Source: Planctomycetota bacterium (GTDB taxonomy: Bacteria; Planctomycetota; Planctomycetia; Pirellulales; Lacipirellulaceae). From it: a stretch of 64,000 nucleotides of DNA. How positions within the stretch are numbered: position 1 is the first letter of the stretch; each line of letters starts with the position of its first letter. Positions 34,903 through 43,789 of this stretch are shown in pieces. The notes below the pieces were generated by a model. It searched no databases, was not told the DNA's origin, and was given only the letters and a program-made list of their open reading frames with translations. The stretch lies in assembly GCA_029781135.1 (NCBI GenBank), contig JAKOXH010000066.1, positions 82,879 to 146,878 on the forward strand. Reading direction: 5' to 3'. The position numbers and the translations under genes were made by a program.

Positions 34903-35619
34903 GCGAAATGCCTTCGGAGAGTGCTATCAACCGTTGTCGTTTGAAAGGTGAGGTCCCTTGAAAAGTAAAACGCGACGCACGTGCGTCGCGATCGCCGATG
35001 AATAGGACCGAGCAGCTTTGTGATTTCGCTGCTGAATTCCCTTCATCTTACCACGCCGGCGGCCCTTCACCAAGCGATTGGAACGCGTTCACTTTTCTCA
35101 ACATGATAGGCTCCATAATCGTTACATGTTGCACAGCACTTCTGGCTGTACCCCCTGATAGCGTCGATTTCTTGACACTGTTTTCGAGCACCGTTAGGAT
35201 TGCTTCAGCAGGTGAAGATTTAGTTGGCGCCGCTGGATTGTTGGGGTTTTTCGGTCGAAACGCATGTCGTCGCTCAGGGACTCAGGCAGATTTTGTCAGG
35301 CGTCAGCAAATTTGCCGCGACCGCAAGCCACGCCGCGCGGCTCTTGCGTATATGATTGAGTAAGAGGCTTTTCTTGTTTCTAGCAAAATCTATGCGGCTA
35401 GAAAGAACGGCGGGGCTTGCAGGAGTTCTGTGGGAAAGACAGAGCTATTTGGGCCATGACGGCTCGCGGTCGGTTTCTCGACTCCTTGAGAGTGGCGACG
35501 CTGACTTGAAGTGAACCGTACGGCCGCTCGTGCGTCATTGCACGGCCGCCGGCATAACACAATATCGTTCTCCACGATTACACAACTACGCAGGCGCTGA
35601 CATAAGAGGAGTTCGAACT
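34903..35619. promoter_or_regulatory. Divergent gap between epimerase and sugar-transferase genes, with a palindrome
   Basis: The gap is 717 bp. At 34971-34990 the sequence CGCGACGCACGTGCGTCGCG is a perfect 20-bp palindrome; read leftward it has an 8-bp stem, an ACGT loop and TTTTACTTTT behind it, so it resembles a terminator or an operator in the epimerase leader. No gene is supported in the rest. AGGAG at 35606-35610 serves the GTG start of the sugar transferase. Confidence 0.55.
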
Positions 35620-37200
35620 GTGAATGGCCAGACCGAAACAGCCGGAGGCGAAATCGGCACCGCGACATTGAGCACCGCAGGCGTAGGCCGAGGCATGTTT
35701 CAATCCGGTTTTCATTACCCGCCGCCCGCGGATGATGCGCACGATAGCGGCGAGCACTTGGCCGTTGTTAGCCAGCGGGCGTTTTCGCGGCGCGTGGGCG
35801 CTCAATATAGTTGGCAGGTGCTCATCAATAGCTTGCCGCTGCTGATCGTCGATATCATCGCGATGACGGCCACGATTGCCGCTTGCCGGTTCATCTCCAA
35901 AGAGCTGGGCATGTTAATCGGCATTAATGTATCGGCCTGCCTGCTACCGATTGCGACGGGCTTCGTATTGCTGAACGTCGAAATGGGCTTGTACCCGGGC
36001 GCGCGGTTAAGCCCGGTCGAAGAACTGCGCAAGCTGGTCGTTTCTGTATCGTGCATGTTTGCCGTGTGGGTGATCGGCGTGGGAATGGTGCGAGGGTTGT
36101 ACTTCACCGAGATATTATTTCTGTTGGTGGCGTACCTGGCGTGCTTAGTCGCGCTGCCGATCATGCGTACGTGGTTGCGTTACCTGTTGGGCAAGCACAC
36201 CAATTGGGGCCTGCCGACACTCGTGTTTGGCGATGATGCGGCCACCGTGCGACTTTATCATTGGCTTTCCGACAATCACCAACTGGGTTTGCGGCCGGTA
36301 GGCGTGGTGGGCAATCGTGAGACGCTCGACGCGGGCACCGACGACGCGTGGTATCGGGGCGATTGGCACGATACCCAAGACATCGCGGAAAAGCTAAAAG
36401 TATTTTGGGCGATCGTGGTTCCGCCGGAAGATCACGGCCATTCGGTGGCAAAACGGATCGCCGATCACTTGTACACAATTCCGCAGGTGCAAGTGCTCTC
36501 GGAACTCACGGGGCTGCCCGATCATTGGAATCCGCAACAGCTCGATGGCCTGCCGGGCATCGAATTGCAGCAGAACCTCATGCTGCCATTGCCACGGCTG
36601 ACGAAACGCGCGATGGATTTCACGGCCGCGGTCATCGGCGGCATTTTGATTTCCCCGTTGCTGTTGTATTTGGCCCTGGCGGTGAAGGCCTCGTCGCGCG
36701 GCCCCGTGTTGTATGGCCACGAACGCATTGGTCGCTACGGTCGCCGTTTCAAAGCCTTGAAGTTCCGCACCATGTTCCAAGATTCGAACTTGGTGCTCGA
36801 GCAGTATTTGGAAGATAATCCGGAGGCGCGGGAAGAATGGGACCGTGACCACAAACTCCGCTACGATCCGCGAATTACGCGCATCGGCCGTTTTTTGCGC
36901 AAGACGAGTTTGGATGAATTGCCACAACTGTGGAACGTAATTTGTGGCGATATGAGCCTTGTCGGGCCCCGGCCGATCGTCACGGCTGAAATCGTCAAAT
37001 ACGGCCAGTACTACGGTTTCTATACGATGGTGAAACCGGGCATTACGGGCTTGTGGCAAGTCTCGGGTCGTAACAATACAACCTATGACGAACGTGTGCA
37101 GCTCGATGCCTACTATGTGCGTAACTGGTCGCCGTGGATGGATGTCGTGCTGCTGCTCAAGACAATCCGCATCGTGCTGTTTGCCAAGGGAGCGTACTAA
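35620..37200 (+). CDS. Undecaprenyl-phosphate sugar phosphotransferase (WbaP-type)
   Basis: Phosphoglycosyltransferases of this family attach the first sugar phosphate to undecaprenyl phosphate and so start exopolysaccharide assembly. I chose the GTG at 35620 because AGGAG precedes it by 9 nt. The 526-residue protein has about five N-terminal membrane helices, a Rossmann-like middle domain (LPTLVFGDDAATVRLYHWLS), and the C-terminal catalytic domain: FTAAVIGGILISPLLLYLAL, VLYGHERIGRYGRRFKALKF RTM, TRIGRFLRKTSLDELPQLWN VICGDMSLVGPRP and MVKPGITGLWQVSGRNN. These are the hallmarks of polyprenyl glycosylphosphotransferases. Three further polysaccharide genes follow in the same direction. Confidence 0.95.
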   Translation: MNGQTETAGGEIGTATLSTAGVGRGMFQSGFHYPPPADDAHDSGEHLAVVSQRAFSRRVGAQYSWQVLINSLPLLIVDIIAMTATIAACRFISKELGMLIGINVSACLLPIATGFVLLNVEMGLYPGARLSPVEELRKLVVSVSCMFAVWVIGVGMVRGLYFTEILFLLVAYLACLVALPIMRTWLRYLLGKHTNWGLPTLVFGDDAATVRLYHWLSDNHQLGLRPVGVVGNRETLDAGTDDAWYRGDWHDTQDIAEKLKVFWAIVVPPEDHGHSVAKRIADHLYTIPQVQVLSELTGLPDHWNPQQLDGLPGIELQQNLMLPLPRLTKRAMDFTAAVIGGILISPLLLYLALAVKASSRGPVLYGHERIGRYGRRFKALKFRTMFQDSNLVLEQYLEDNPEAREEWDRDHKLRYDPRITRIGRFLRKTSLDELPQLWNVICGDMSLVGPRPIVTAEIVKYGQYYGFYTMVKPGITGLWQVSGRNNTTYDERVQLDAYYVRNWSPWMDVVLLLKTIRIVLFAKGAY

Positions 37201-37342
37201 TAATTTCGGCCACCGGTAGTCGCGTGGATGGAGTGCGATTACGCCGCAGGCGTGCCGCTGGCATTACGGGTCAATTAGCTTATCTGTGCCGCTCGACGGT
37301 TCATCGGCCACGTGTTATCACGCTGCGTGCTCCATCCTCGCT

Positions 37343-38074
37343 ATGATCGCGAAACGTCTGCGGCAATTGAGAAAGCTGTTCCAAGTGCTCGGGCACGCCG
37401 ACTACCGTACCGCGCTGCGGCGTAGCGGGGTTGCCGCGGCCATCGAGCATGAGCCGCTGCTGCGGACGCTCCGATTTGAAACGATCGTCGATATCGGCGC
37501 CAATCGCGGCCAGTTTGCGCTCGTTTCGCGGCATTGTTTTCCACAGGCCCGCATCATCGCGTTTGAACCTTTGGCGGCACCGGCCCATCGGTTCCGCGCG
37601 GTGCTGGGGCAAGATCCGCGGGTGACGCTCCATCCCGTGGCGGTTGGCGTATCGGTTGCCAGGGCCACCATGCATGTTGCCGGCGAAGATGATTCATCAT
37701 CGCTGCTCCCGCTGACCGACTTGCAACAGCAGCTTTCCGGTACGCACGAAGTGGCGACGGAGACCATTCACATTGAGCCATTGGCCACTCGGATCGACGC
37801 CGACGATCTGAAAGCTCCGGCGTTGCTCAAGATCGATGTTCAGGGCTACGAGCTCGCAGTCCTGCAAGGTTGTGAACCACTATTGGAGCGATTTGCGCAT
37901 ATTTACGTCGAATGCTCTTTCGTGGAGTTGTACAAGGGACAACCGCTGGCGACCGAGATCATCGATTTCTTGCGAGGCCACGAGTTCGAGTTGGCTGGCG
38001 CCTACAACGTGCAATACGATACCCAGGGTCGAGCAATCCAGGCCGACCTGTTGTTCGCCCGGTCACCAAAGTAA
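37343..38074 (+). CDS. FkbM-family methyltransferase
   Basis: The SAM-binding site is IVDIGANRGQFALVSRHCFP, followed by ARIIAFEPLAAPAHRFRAVL and the FkbM signature LLKIDVQGYELAVLQGCEPL LERFAHIYVECSFVELYKG. The 243-residue length is typical. FkbM enzymes O-methylate sugars or small molecules; next to glycosyltransferases a methyl-sugar modification of the exopolysaccharide is likely. The ATG at 37343 is used; upstream sequence in frame is not family-like. It lies 143 bp behind the sugar transferase. Confidence 0.93.
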   Translation: MIAKRLRQLRKLFQVLGHADYRTALRRSGVAAAIEHEPLLRTLRFETIVDIGANRGQFALVSRHCFPQARIIAFEPLAAPAHRFRAVLGQDPRVTLHPVAVGVSVARATMHVAGEDDSSSLLPLTDLQQQLSGTHEVATETIHIEPLATRIDADDLKAPALLKIDVQGYELAVLQGCEPLLERFAHIYVECSFVELYKGQPLATEIIDFLRGHEFELAGAYNVQYDTQGRAIQADLLFARSPK

Positions 38075-38130
38075 GCTGCTCAATTGCCCAGAATTCGTGG
38101 GGCAAGTGGGGTAGAATTTTCAACTGCGTT

Positions 38131-39390
38131 ATGTCGAGTGACGACCAAGACAATCGACCTGGTTTGGCGATCGTGACGAATACGGTCACGCCCTACCATG
38201 TCAATCTGCAGCGGTTGATTGCGCTCGGCATTCCCGAATTCAAGCTGCACGTACTCATTTCGCATTGGGCTTCCGACTTCAGCTGGAAGGTGGAGATTCC
38301 GCCGGAGATCCAGCTCACGCAGTACGGCAAGCCGGGCGAACACCCGTTGGGAAATCCGCTGCGCCGCCCCATATGGGATTGGCGCAAGGGCGGGCGGTTC
38401 ATTGATTACTTCCGGCGGAACGGCATCCAGGCAGCGATCCTCGGCGGATACAAGTACGTCTCCTATGCCCGGTTGATGAACTATTGCTATCGCCACGGCA
38501 TCCCATTTTTTGTGAACTCGGATAACAACATCCGCTGCGATCCCCGGCACCCAGGCGTTAAGCAGTTCATTAAGCATCGCACCTACGACTGGTGGATGAA
38601 ACGTGTCTCGGGCGTATTTGCGATGGGCGAATACGGCGATCAATTCTTCATGAAATACGGGGCGACGCCCGACAGGCTGTATCGGCTTCCATATTGGCCG
38701 GATTACGACGCCTTTACGCACGTCGAACGGGTCGACTTGGACCGATTTCAACAGAAATACGGGCTGAACCGACAGCGGCACCATCTGCTCTATAGTGGTC
38801 GCCTGGTGCCACCGAAGAGAGTAGACTTGCTCATAGATGCCTTCGCCAACGTGGCTAGCAATCATCCCGAGTGGAATTTGCTCATCGTGGGCGACGGCAC
38901 ACAACGCGACGAATTGCAGCGGCGAGTTCCCAACGAACTGCGCCAACGGGTCATTTGGACTGGATTCCTCGAAGGGCGTGAGCTGGCGGTGGCGTACCAC
39001 GCAGCCGAGGCGATGGTGCTTCCCAGCGACCATGAAAACTGGGCCTTGGTCGTGCAAGAAGCCATGGCGGCGGGGCTGACCGTGATCGCCAGCGACGTGG
39101 TCGGCGCGGCCCGGGAAATGGTGGTCGACGGAAAGAGCGGGCGAATCTTCAAGAAGGGCGATGTGGCTTCGCTACAAAGCTGCTTGGAGGATGTCCTCCG
39201 CCCAGAAAACATCGATCGGTACAAAACCGAAGCCAAATTGGCGCTGCAACAATATCGCGAACGAGTCAATCCGGTTGCCGAGGTCCGTCGGGCACTCGTC
39301 AACGCGGGAGTTTTACCGAAGCAAGATATAAACCGAAGCCTAACTTCGATACCTGGTACGCGAATGCCGGCTGGCAGCGGGCGTGCGTGA
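38131..39390 (+). CDS. Glycosyltransferase family 4 (group 1)
   Basis: The 419-residue protein is a GT-B glycosyltransferase. The N-terminal domain reads LAIVTNTVTPYHVNLQRLIA, and the C-terminal nucleotide-sugar site reads HLLYSGRLVPPKRVDLLIDA, LLIVGDGTQRDELQRRVPNE and the E-x7-E-like motif LPSDHENWALVVQEAMAAGL TVIASDVVGAAREMVVDG. The ATG at 38131 begins MSSDDQDNRPG; the frame is open earlier but overlaps the methyltransferase gene. It is 56 bp behind the methyltransferase, so the two genes are very likely cotranscribed. Donor and acceptor sugars cannot be inferred. Confidence 0.93.
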   Translation: MSSDDQDNRPGLAIVTNTVTPYHVNLQRLIALGIPEFKLHVLISHWASDFSWKVEIPPEIQLTQYGKPGEHPLGNPLRRPIWDWRKGGRFIDYFRRNGIQAAILGGYKYVSYARLMNYCYRHGIPFFVNSDNNIRCDPRHPGVKQFIKHRTYDWWMKRVSGVFAMGEYGDQFFMKYGATPDRLYRLPYWPDYDAFTHVERVDLDRFQQKYGLNRQRHHLLYSGRLVPPKRVDLLIDAFANVASNHPEWNLLIVGDGTQRDELQRRVPNELRQRVIWTGFLEGRELAVAYHAAEAMVLPSDHENWALVVQEAMAAGLTVIASDVVGAAREMVVDGKSGRIFKKGDVASLQSCLEDVLRPENIDRYKTEAKLALQQYRERVNPVAEVRRALVNAGVLPKQDINRSLTSIPGTRMPAGSGRA

Positions 39391-39457
39391 CCGCTGAAGC
39401 GATGCAGTCGCCCGCGGGCGGAGTTTAGAGACCGTACGAATTTCGAGGCGTTTCCCC

Positions 39458-40849
39458 ATGGCCAACAGCGATCCCCTGGTTCCATTTGGAATCGCCATCT
39501 GCATTATCATTAGCCTGTTTATCGTCGTGCCGTTTTTGCGCGGTAAGACCGATATTCTGACCGGTTGGAATACCCTGTTAGTCAGTCTGATTACTTTCAC
39601 GGGTTTAGGCTCGATTCAGGTCCACTACGTTTCCAGCTTCTCGTACCAGGAGCTCGACTGGTTCCAACCCTCGGCGAAAGAAGTTCAATGGTATATGTGG
39701 GCAAGCGCGTCGTTCATTGTCGCGCTGCTGGGCACCTATTATTTGTTCACGCCCGCCAAGAGGTTTGCTCAGCGACGGTTGCGAAACTGGCCACCCGTCG
39801 ACTTGCCGGTGACGGCTTCCATATTAGTCGCCTGCTTGTTTATCGTGGTGACATCGTTTGCGCTCGCTGGCGTCACGTTTATTGGCCCGGCGCTTGCCAA
39901 GCTAGGGCATAAAGCGGCGGTGTTCGCCTGCGTCTTCAGTTTCATGCTGTGGAATCGCAATCGCCTGAATGTCTCCTGGCTGTTTCTGTTTTTTGGCGTG
40001 TTGGCCACGGCCATGCTGTATTGCATGCTCGTATCGCCTGGTCGGCGGCTGATTATGTCGCTGTTCTTGGGACCCATCTTGTGCGTTTACTGGACACAAG
40101 TGCGGTCCTGGAAGCCCTCGAAGGTGTTGGTTGCCGCCGCGATCACGGCAATTGTGATGCTCGGTGTGAGCGCGGTGTATTCCAAGTTCCGCTGGTACAA
40201 TCTGGCGGCTGGCGAACGGCGCAGCGTTTCTGGTTTGGTCGCTCAGCTTAAGGAAGTCCGTAGTCGCGGGAACTTATTCTCCACGTTGCTGCAAGGTCGG
40301 CTGGGGTACTTTGCCCAGGAGAACGGTCACTTCGCCTTGCTCACAGAACGCTATGTGGCTCAGGGCACGCTGGTCGCCGTGCCGCTGAACACCTTCCGCT
40401 TCGTGGCCACCTACCCCATTCCACGAAAGCTGTGGGCCGCGAAACCAGAAGTCTTGGCTGTAACCATTACCCACGACGCCGCTCATTTGCCTGGCACCAC
40501 GTGGGGCGTGGGCCTGGCGGGCCATGGCGCCTACGAAGGCGGAATCCCCGCGCTCATTTTGTATGGAATGTTTTTTGCGTGTTTCATGCGGCTAATCGAC
40601 GAACCCTTACTATTGCAGCCGACGAACCCGTTCTTGATCTCGATTCACGCGGCGGCATTGCCGCACGTTCTCGGCATTGCGCGCGGGGATATCGGCGTAT
40701 TGATTATTGAAATCGGCGAATGCATCCTATTCGCCTTCTTGCTCGGGCTGGCCTGCCGTTCCATATTTGGCACGCAACGGCTTCCCTCGTCCAGGCCGTC
40801 GTTGCCGTGGCAACGAAATTCGCGGCCGGCGTATCCGTATTCGCAGTAA
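39458..40849 (+). CDS. Polytopic membrane protein, candidate polysaccharide polymerase (Wzy-like)
   Basis: The 463-residue protein has about ten to twelve hydrophobic segments, starting PFGIAICIIISLFIVVPFLR and including LLVSLITFTGLGSIQVHYV, ASFIVALLGTYYLFTPA, VTASILVACLFIVVTSFALA and VLVAAAITAIVMLGVSAVYS. A long hydrophilic loop of about 120 residues (FRWYNLAAGERRSVSGLVAQ through AKPEVLAVTITHDAAHLPGT) lies before the last helices, as in O-antigen polymerases, which have little sequence conservation. Its place directly behind the glycosyltransferase supports a Wzy role. The last 20 residues are basic. Alternative: an unrelated transporter or ligase. Confidence 0.65.
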   Translation: MANSDPLVPFGIAICIIISLFIVVPFLRGKTDILTGWNTLLVSLITFTGLGSIQVHYVSSFSYQELDWFQPSAKEVQWYMWASASFIVALLGTYYLFTPAKRFAQRRLRNWPPVDLPVTASILVACLFIVVTSFALAGVTFIGPALAKLGHKAAVFACVFSFMLWNRNRLNVSWLFLFFGVLATAMLYCMLVSPGRRLIMSLFLGPILCVYWTQVRSWKPSKVLVAAAITAIVMLGVSAVYSKFRWYNLAAGERRSVSGLVAQLKEVRSRGNLFSTLLQGRLGYFAQENGHFALLTERYVAQGTLVAVPLNTFRFVATYPIPRKLWAAKPEVLAVTITHDAAHLPGTTWGVGLAGHGAYEGGIPALILYGMFFACFMRLIDEPLLLQPTNPFLISIHAAALPHVLGIARGDIGVLIIEIGECILFAFLLGLACRSIFGTQRLPSSRPSLPWQRNSRPAYPYSQ

Positions 40850-40884
40850 TCCGGGTCTGGATTTGGGCCGAGGCTGCGTTTTCC

Positions 40885-41041
40885 CAGGGCCGATCACTTT
40901 TTCAATTTGGCCAATCTGTGTGGGAGGCGTCTCCGACGCCGATGTCGTGCGAACTTCGAAAGCGGTCTGAAGTGCGACGCCCCATCGGGGTCGGAGACCC
41001 CTCCCACAAGTTTATCTAACTTCAACAACTGATCGGCCCTG
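40885..41041. mobile_element. 157-bp MITE-like element, copy 2
   Basis: The element has the same length and the same CAGGGCCGATCA / TGATCGGCCCTG ends as the copy at 22538-22694, with about six differences. It is flanked by TGCGTTTTCC (40875-40884) and TGCCTTTTCC (41042-41051), a 10-bp direct repeat with one mismatch. The internal hairpin arms GGCGTCTCCGACGCC and GGGGTCGGAGACCCC are unchanged. Confidence 0.88.
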
Positions 41042-41127
41042 TGCCTTTTCCGGCAATCCTTTCGCCCCAGCGGCGAATCACTCTATAATTGCGCGCGTCC
41101 TGAACACGACTGGGAGGGAACCAAGCG

Positions 41128-41760
41128 ATGAATTGCAGTCAATGTGGTGCTACAGTGCCCGCCGGGGCGGCGTTCTGTCCCCAATGCGGCAATGCTCTTA
41201 GAGCTGGGGAGGCACATGCGGCGGCGAGTCTGCAGCCGGGGGCTATGCGCGGCAATGGTCGCGAGGTGCCGGAGGAGGATTTGTGGTCGGGGCGATACTC
41301 GCCCAAAGCCATGATTGGGCCGTTTATCGGCGCAGCGCTGCTGGTCGTGCTGGGGCTGGTGGCGGCATCCTTTGCCGGGCCACCGGCTTGGCTCGTTGTG
41401 GGGGCGGCGGCACTGCTCATCTTTGCTTACCTCGGCCTGCAATTGTTCTTTCGGCGAATGTCGGTCGAATATCGACTGACGACGCACCGCTTGGTTTTGC
41501 ACAAAGGCATATTGAGTCGCAAGGATGACCGCATTTTGCTCGTCGATGTCGACGACATCACGGTTCAGCAAGGCCTTATCGAGCGTATGCTGAACATCGG
41601 CACCATCACATTGAATACCAGCGACGAGTCGACCAAGTCGCAGGGCAAGGGCGTGCTGGTGATGAACGGCATCGAAGATGTGCGGCGCGTGGGCGACGTT
41701 CTCGATGAAGCCCGCCGCACCGAACGCAGCCGCCGCGGGCTGTATATGATGAATGCGTAG
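41128..41760 (+). CDS. Zinc-ribbon and bacterial PH-domain membrane protein
   Basis: The N-terminus is a zinc ribbon with two CxxC pairs (MNCSQCGATVPAGAAFCPQC). Two hydrophobic segments follow (IGPFIGAALLVVLGLVAASF and AWLVVGAAALLIFAYLGLQL), then a bPH2-type domain (SVEYRLTTHRLVLHKGILSR KDDRILLVDVDDITVQQGLI, then TITLNTSDES). This layout is known from bacterial DUF/PH-domain membrane proteins of unknown function. GGGAGGG lies upstream of the ATG at 41128. Its 210-residue length is ordinary. It lies 167 bp before the glutathione peroxidase gene, same direction. Confidence 0.85.
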   Translation: MNCSQCGATVPAGAAFCPQCGNALRAGEAHAAASLQPGAMRGNGREVPEEDLWSGRYSPKAMIGPFIGAALLVVLGLVAASFAGPPAWLVVGAAALLIFAYLGLQLFFRRMSVEYRLTTHRLVLHKGILSRKDDRILLVDVDDITVQQGLIERMLNIGTITLNTSDESTKSQGKGVLVMNGIEDVRRVGDVLDEARRTERSRRGLYMMNA

Positions 41761-41926
41761 AACTGAGGCGATCCGCATGACCAACGATCAATTGCGCGCG
41801 AATATCGGGCGCGGTGGTCCGCTTCCCAAGGGCTTTGTCCAACGGATACCCAATCGCCGCGGCCCCATCTATAATCACGTGTCTCAACTTGCTGGGGCTG
41901 TCTTCTTTCCAATGGAGAAACACAAT

Positions 41927-42535
41927 ATGAAGATTCGTCTCCTGGTTTCGCTCGTAATGATGGGGGTTTTGGTTATGAAGTCGTCTGCTACTGCCAAGGA
42001 TGCACCGAAGGAAATAAAGGTCAAGGAAAAGGAGATTGCCACGACGCCGCTCGATGTTGAAATGGCTACGCTCGATGGCAAGAAGGTCAACCTGGCGAAC
42101 AAGTATAAGGGCCAGGTCGTGCTGCTTGTGAACGTAGCTAGCAAATGCGGCAACACGCCGCAATACGCGCAACTCGAAGCGCTCCACGAAAAATACGGCA
42201 AGCAAGGGCTGGCCATTGTCGGCGTGCCGTGCAACCAATTTGCTGGTCAGGAGCCCGGCACTTCGGCGGAAATCTCCGAGTTCTGCAAAAAGAACTACGG
42301 CGTGAAGTTCGACATGTTGGCCAAGGTCGATGTGAATGGCAAAGAGGCGGCACCGCTTTACAAGCATCTCACTTCGAAAAAGTTGGACCCGGACTTCGCC
42401 GGCAAGATCAATTGGAACTTCGAGAAGTTCTTATTCAGCCGCGATGGAAAGGTCGTCGCGCGGTTCGCCCCCAAGACCAAGCCCGATGCGCCGGAAGTTG
42501 TGAAGGCGATTGAGAAGGAATTGAAGGCGAAGTAA
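41927..42535 (+). CDS. Exported glutathione peroxidase-like protein
   Basis: The thioredoxin-fold peroxidase has its active-site Cys in VNVASKCGNTPQYAQLEALH, the second Cys in VGVPCNQFAGQEPGTSAEIS, and the catalytic Trp region KINWNFEKFLFSRDGKVVAR. I prefer the ATG at 41927 because GGAGAAA precedes it and gives a signal peptide (MKIRLLVSLVMMGVLVMKSS, then ATAKDA). The frame is open upstream, but that segment is unrelated. The 202-residue protein should detoxify hydroperoxides in the periplasm, probably with thioredoxin as donor. It is followed directly by a three-layer nested repeat. Confidence 0.92.
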   Translation: MKIRLLVSLVMMGVLVMKSSATAKDAPKEIKVKEKEIATTPLDVEMATLDGKKVNLANKYKGQVVLLVNVASKCGNTPQYAQLEALHEKYGKQGLAIVGVPCNQFAGQEPGTSAEISEFCKKNYGVKFDMLAKVDVNGKEAAPLYKHLTSKKLDPDFAGKINWNFEKFLFSRDGKVVARFAPKTKPDAPEVVKAIEKELKAK

Positions 42536-42540
42536 CTTGT

Positions 42541-42814
42541 GAGCCACGAAGAGGCACAAACAACACAAGAAAAGTTCGGGCAGGAGATTTTTGAATCGCC
42601 AAGGCGCGGAGGGCGCCAAGAAAGGCACATGATGTGGGAGGCGTCTCTGACGCCGATGACGCTATCCATCGCGACACGCCATCGGCCCCAGAGTGGCCTC
42701 CCACAGTCCACTGGCAAATCAGGTCTTATGAATTCTTGGCGTTCTTGGCGACTTGGTGGTTTCACCTGTATTCCCACCTGTCTTTTCGTGCCTTTTTGTG
42801 TTCTTCGTGGCCAT
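42541..42814. repeat. Three-layer nested inverted repeat
   Basis: Outer arms: CCACGAAGAGGCACAAACAA region (42541-42574) and TTTCGTGCCTTTTTGTGTTC region (42781-42814). Middle arms: CGCCAAGGCGCGGAGGGCGC (42597-42625) and TTCTTGGCGTTCTTGGCGAC (42733-42761). Inner arms: TGTGGGAGGCGTCTCTGACG (42633-42657) and GGCCCCAGAGTGGCCTCCCA (42682-42706). Each pair is an imperfect reverse complement lying within the next. The inner module is related to the core of the 157-bp element. No gene fits in this gap. Confidence 0.88.
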
Positions 42815-42838
42815 ACGTAACACTAAATAGCTGCATCC

Positions 42839-43789
42839 ATGGAAAAGAAATTCGACTGCGTGGTGGTCGGGTCGTGCGTGGTCGATGTCCTTGCGCGGCC
42901 GGTGCCGTTGACCGAGGTAATCGGTGGCGGCCGGCTGATCGAAAGCGATCCGCTCGTCCTCACCACCGGCGGCATCGTCTCGAATTCGGGCATCGCGATG
43001 GCCCGGCTCGGCATGCGCGTGGCCGCGTTCACGTACGTCGGCAACGATGAGTGGGCCGAAGTCATTCGCCATCGCTACAAAGTCGAAGGCGTCGATACAT
43101 CGGCACTGCTCACGCACCCGACCGGCGCAACCAGCACCACGGCTGTCCTCATCGACCCCAGCGGCGAACGGACATTCGTACACTGCGTAGGCGCGCCGCG
43201 CATGCTCGACAAACAAGCACTGCTCGGCCAGCTCGATCAATTCGCCAAGAGCCGGGCGATGCTCATCGGCTACTACCCGCTCATGACGCGATTGCAGAAC
43301 GATTTGCCCGAGGTGTTCGCCGCCATCCGCGAAACGGGGTGCCTTACGGCGATGGACGCGGCGGCCGACGGCGGCACGATGGAACCGCTCGCCAAGATTT
43401 TGCCGCATCTCGATTTCTTTCTGCCGAGCGAGTCGGAGGCCCAACATCAAACGGGCCTCCACGAACCGCGGGCGATCATCGCGGCCTACCGCGACGCGGG
43501 GGCCAAAGGCTGGCTGGGGATCAAACTCGGCTCGAAGGGTGCGCTCATCAGCCCGAAGCCGGGCGAATTAATCGATGTGCCGGCCGTGAAAGCACCAGGG
43601 CCAGTGATCGACACCACCGGCGCCGGCGATTGCTTCCTCGGTGGCGTGCTGACGGGCGTCCTCCGCGGCCTCTCCCCCGCTGCCGCCGGGCGACTCGGTG
43701 CCGCTACGGGTGCCTGCTGCGTCACGGGCCTGGGCGCAACCACCGCGATCCGTAGCTATGATGAAACGGCCGCGTTGGCGGGAATTTGA
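42839..43789 (+). CDS. PfkB-family carbohydrate kinase
   Basis: The 316-residue protein has the ribokinase fold: an N-terminal FDCVVVGSCVVDVLARPVPL, then LTTGGIVSNSGIAMARLGMR with the GG pair of PfkB signature 1, LDFFLPSESEAQHQTG, and the C-terminal PfkB signature 2 IDTTGAGDCFLGGVLTGVLR containing the catalytic Asp of GAGD. Substrate cannot be told; family members phosphorylate sugars, nucleosides or sugar phosphates. It is cytoplasmic. The start at 42839 is ATG. A CACGAAG-word repeat begins at its stop codon. Confidence 0.92.
   Translation: MEKKFDCVVVGSCVVDVLARPVPLTEVIGGGRLIESDPLVLTTGGIVSNSGIAMARLGMRVAAFTYVGNDEWAEVIRHRYKVEGVDTSALLTHPTGATSTTAVLIDPSGERTFVHCVGAPRMLDKQALLGQLDQFAKSRAMLIGYYPLMTRLQNDLPEVFAAIRETGCLTAMDAAADGGTMEPLAKILPHLDFFLPSESEAQHQTGLHEPRAIIAAYRDAGAKGWLGIKLGSKGALISPKPGELIDVPAVKAPGPVIDTTGAGDCFLGGVLTGVLRGLSPAAAGRLGAATGACCVTGLGATTAIRSYDETAALAGI

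Noticed and set aside
34998..35363. A 121-codon plus-strand frame in the divergent gap
   Set aside because: Starts directly behind the palindrome without a ribosome binding site; translation is not protein-like and it ends well before the GTG start of the sugar transferase.
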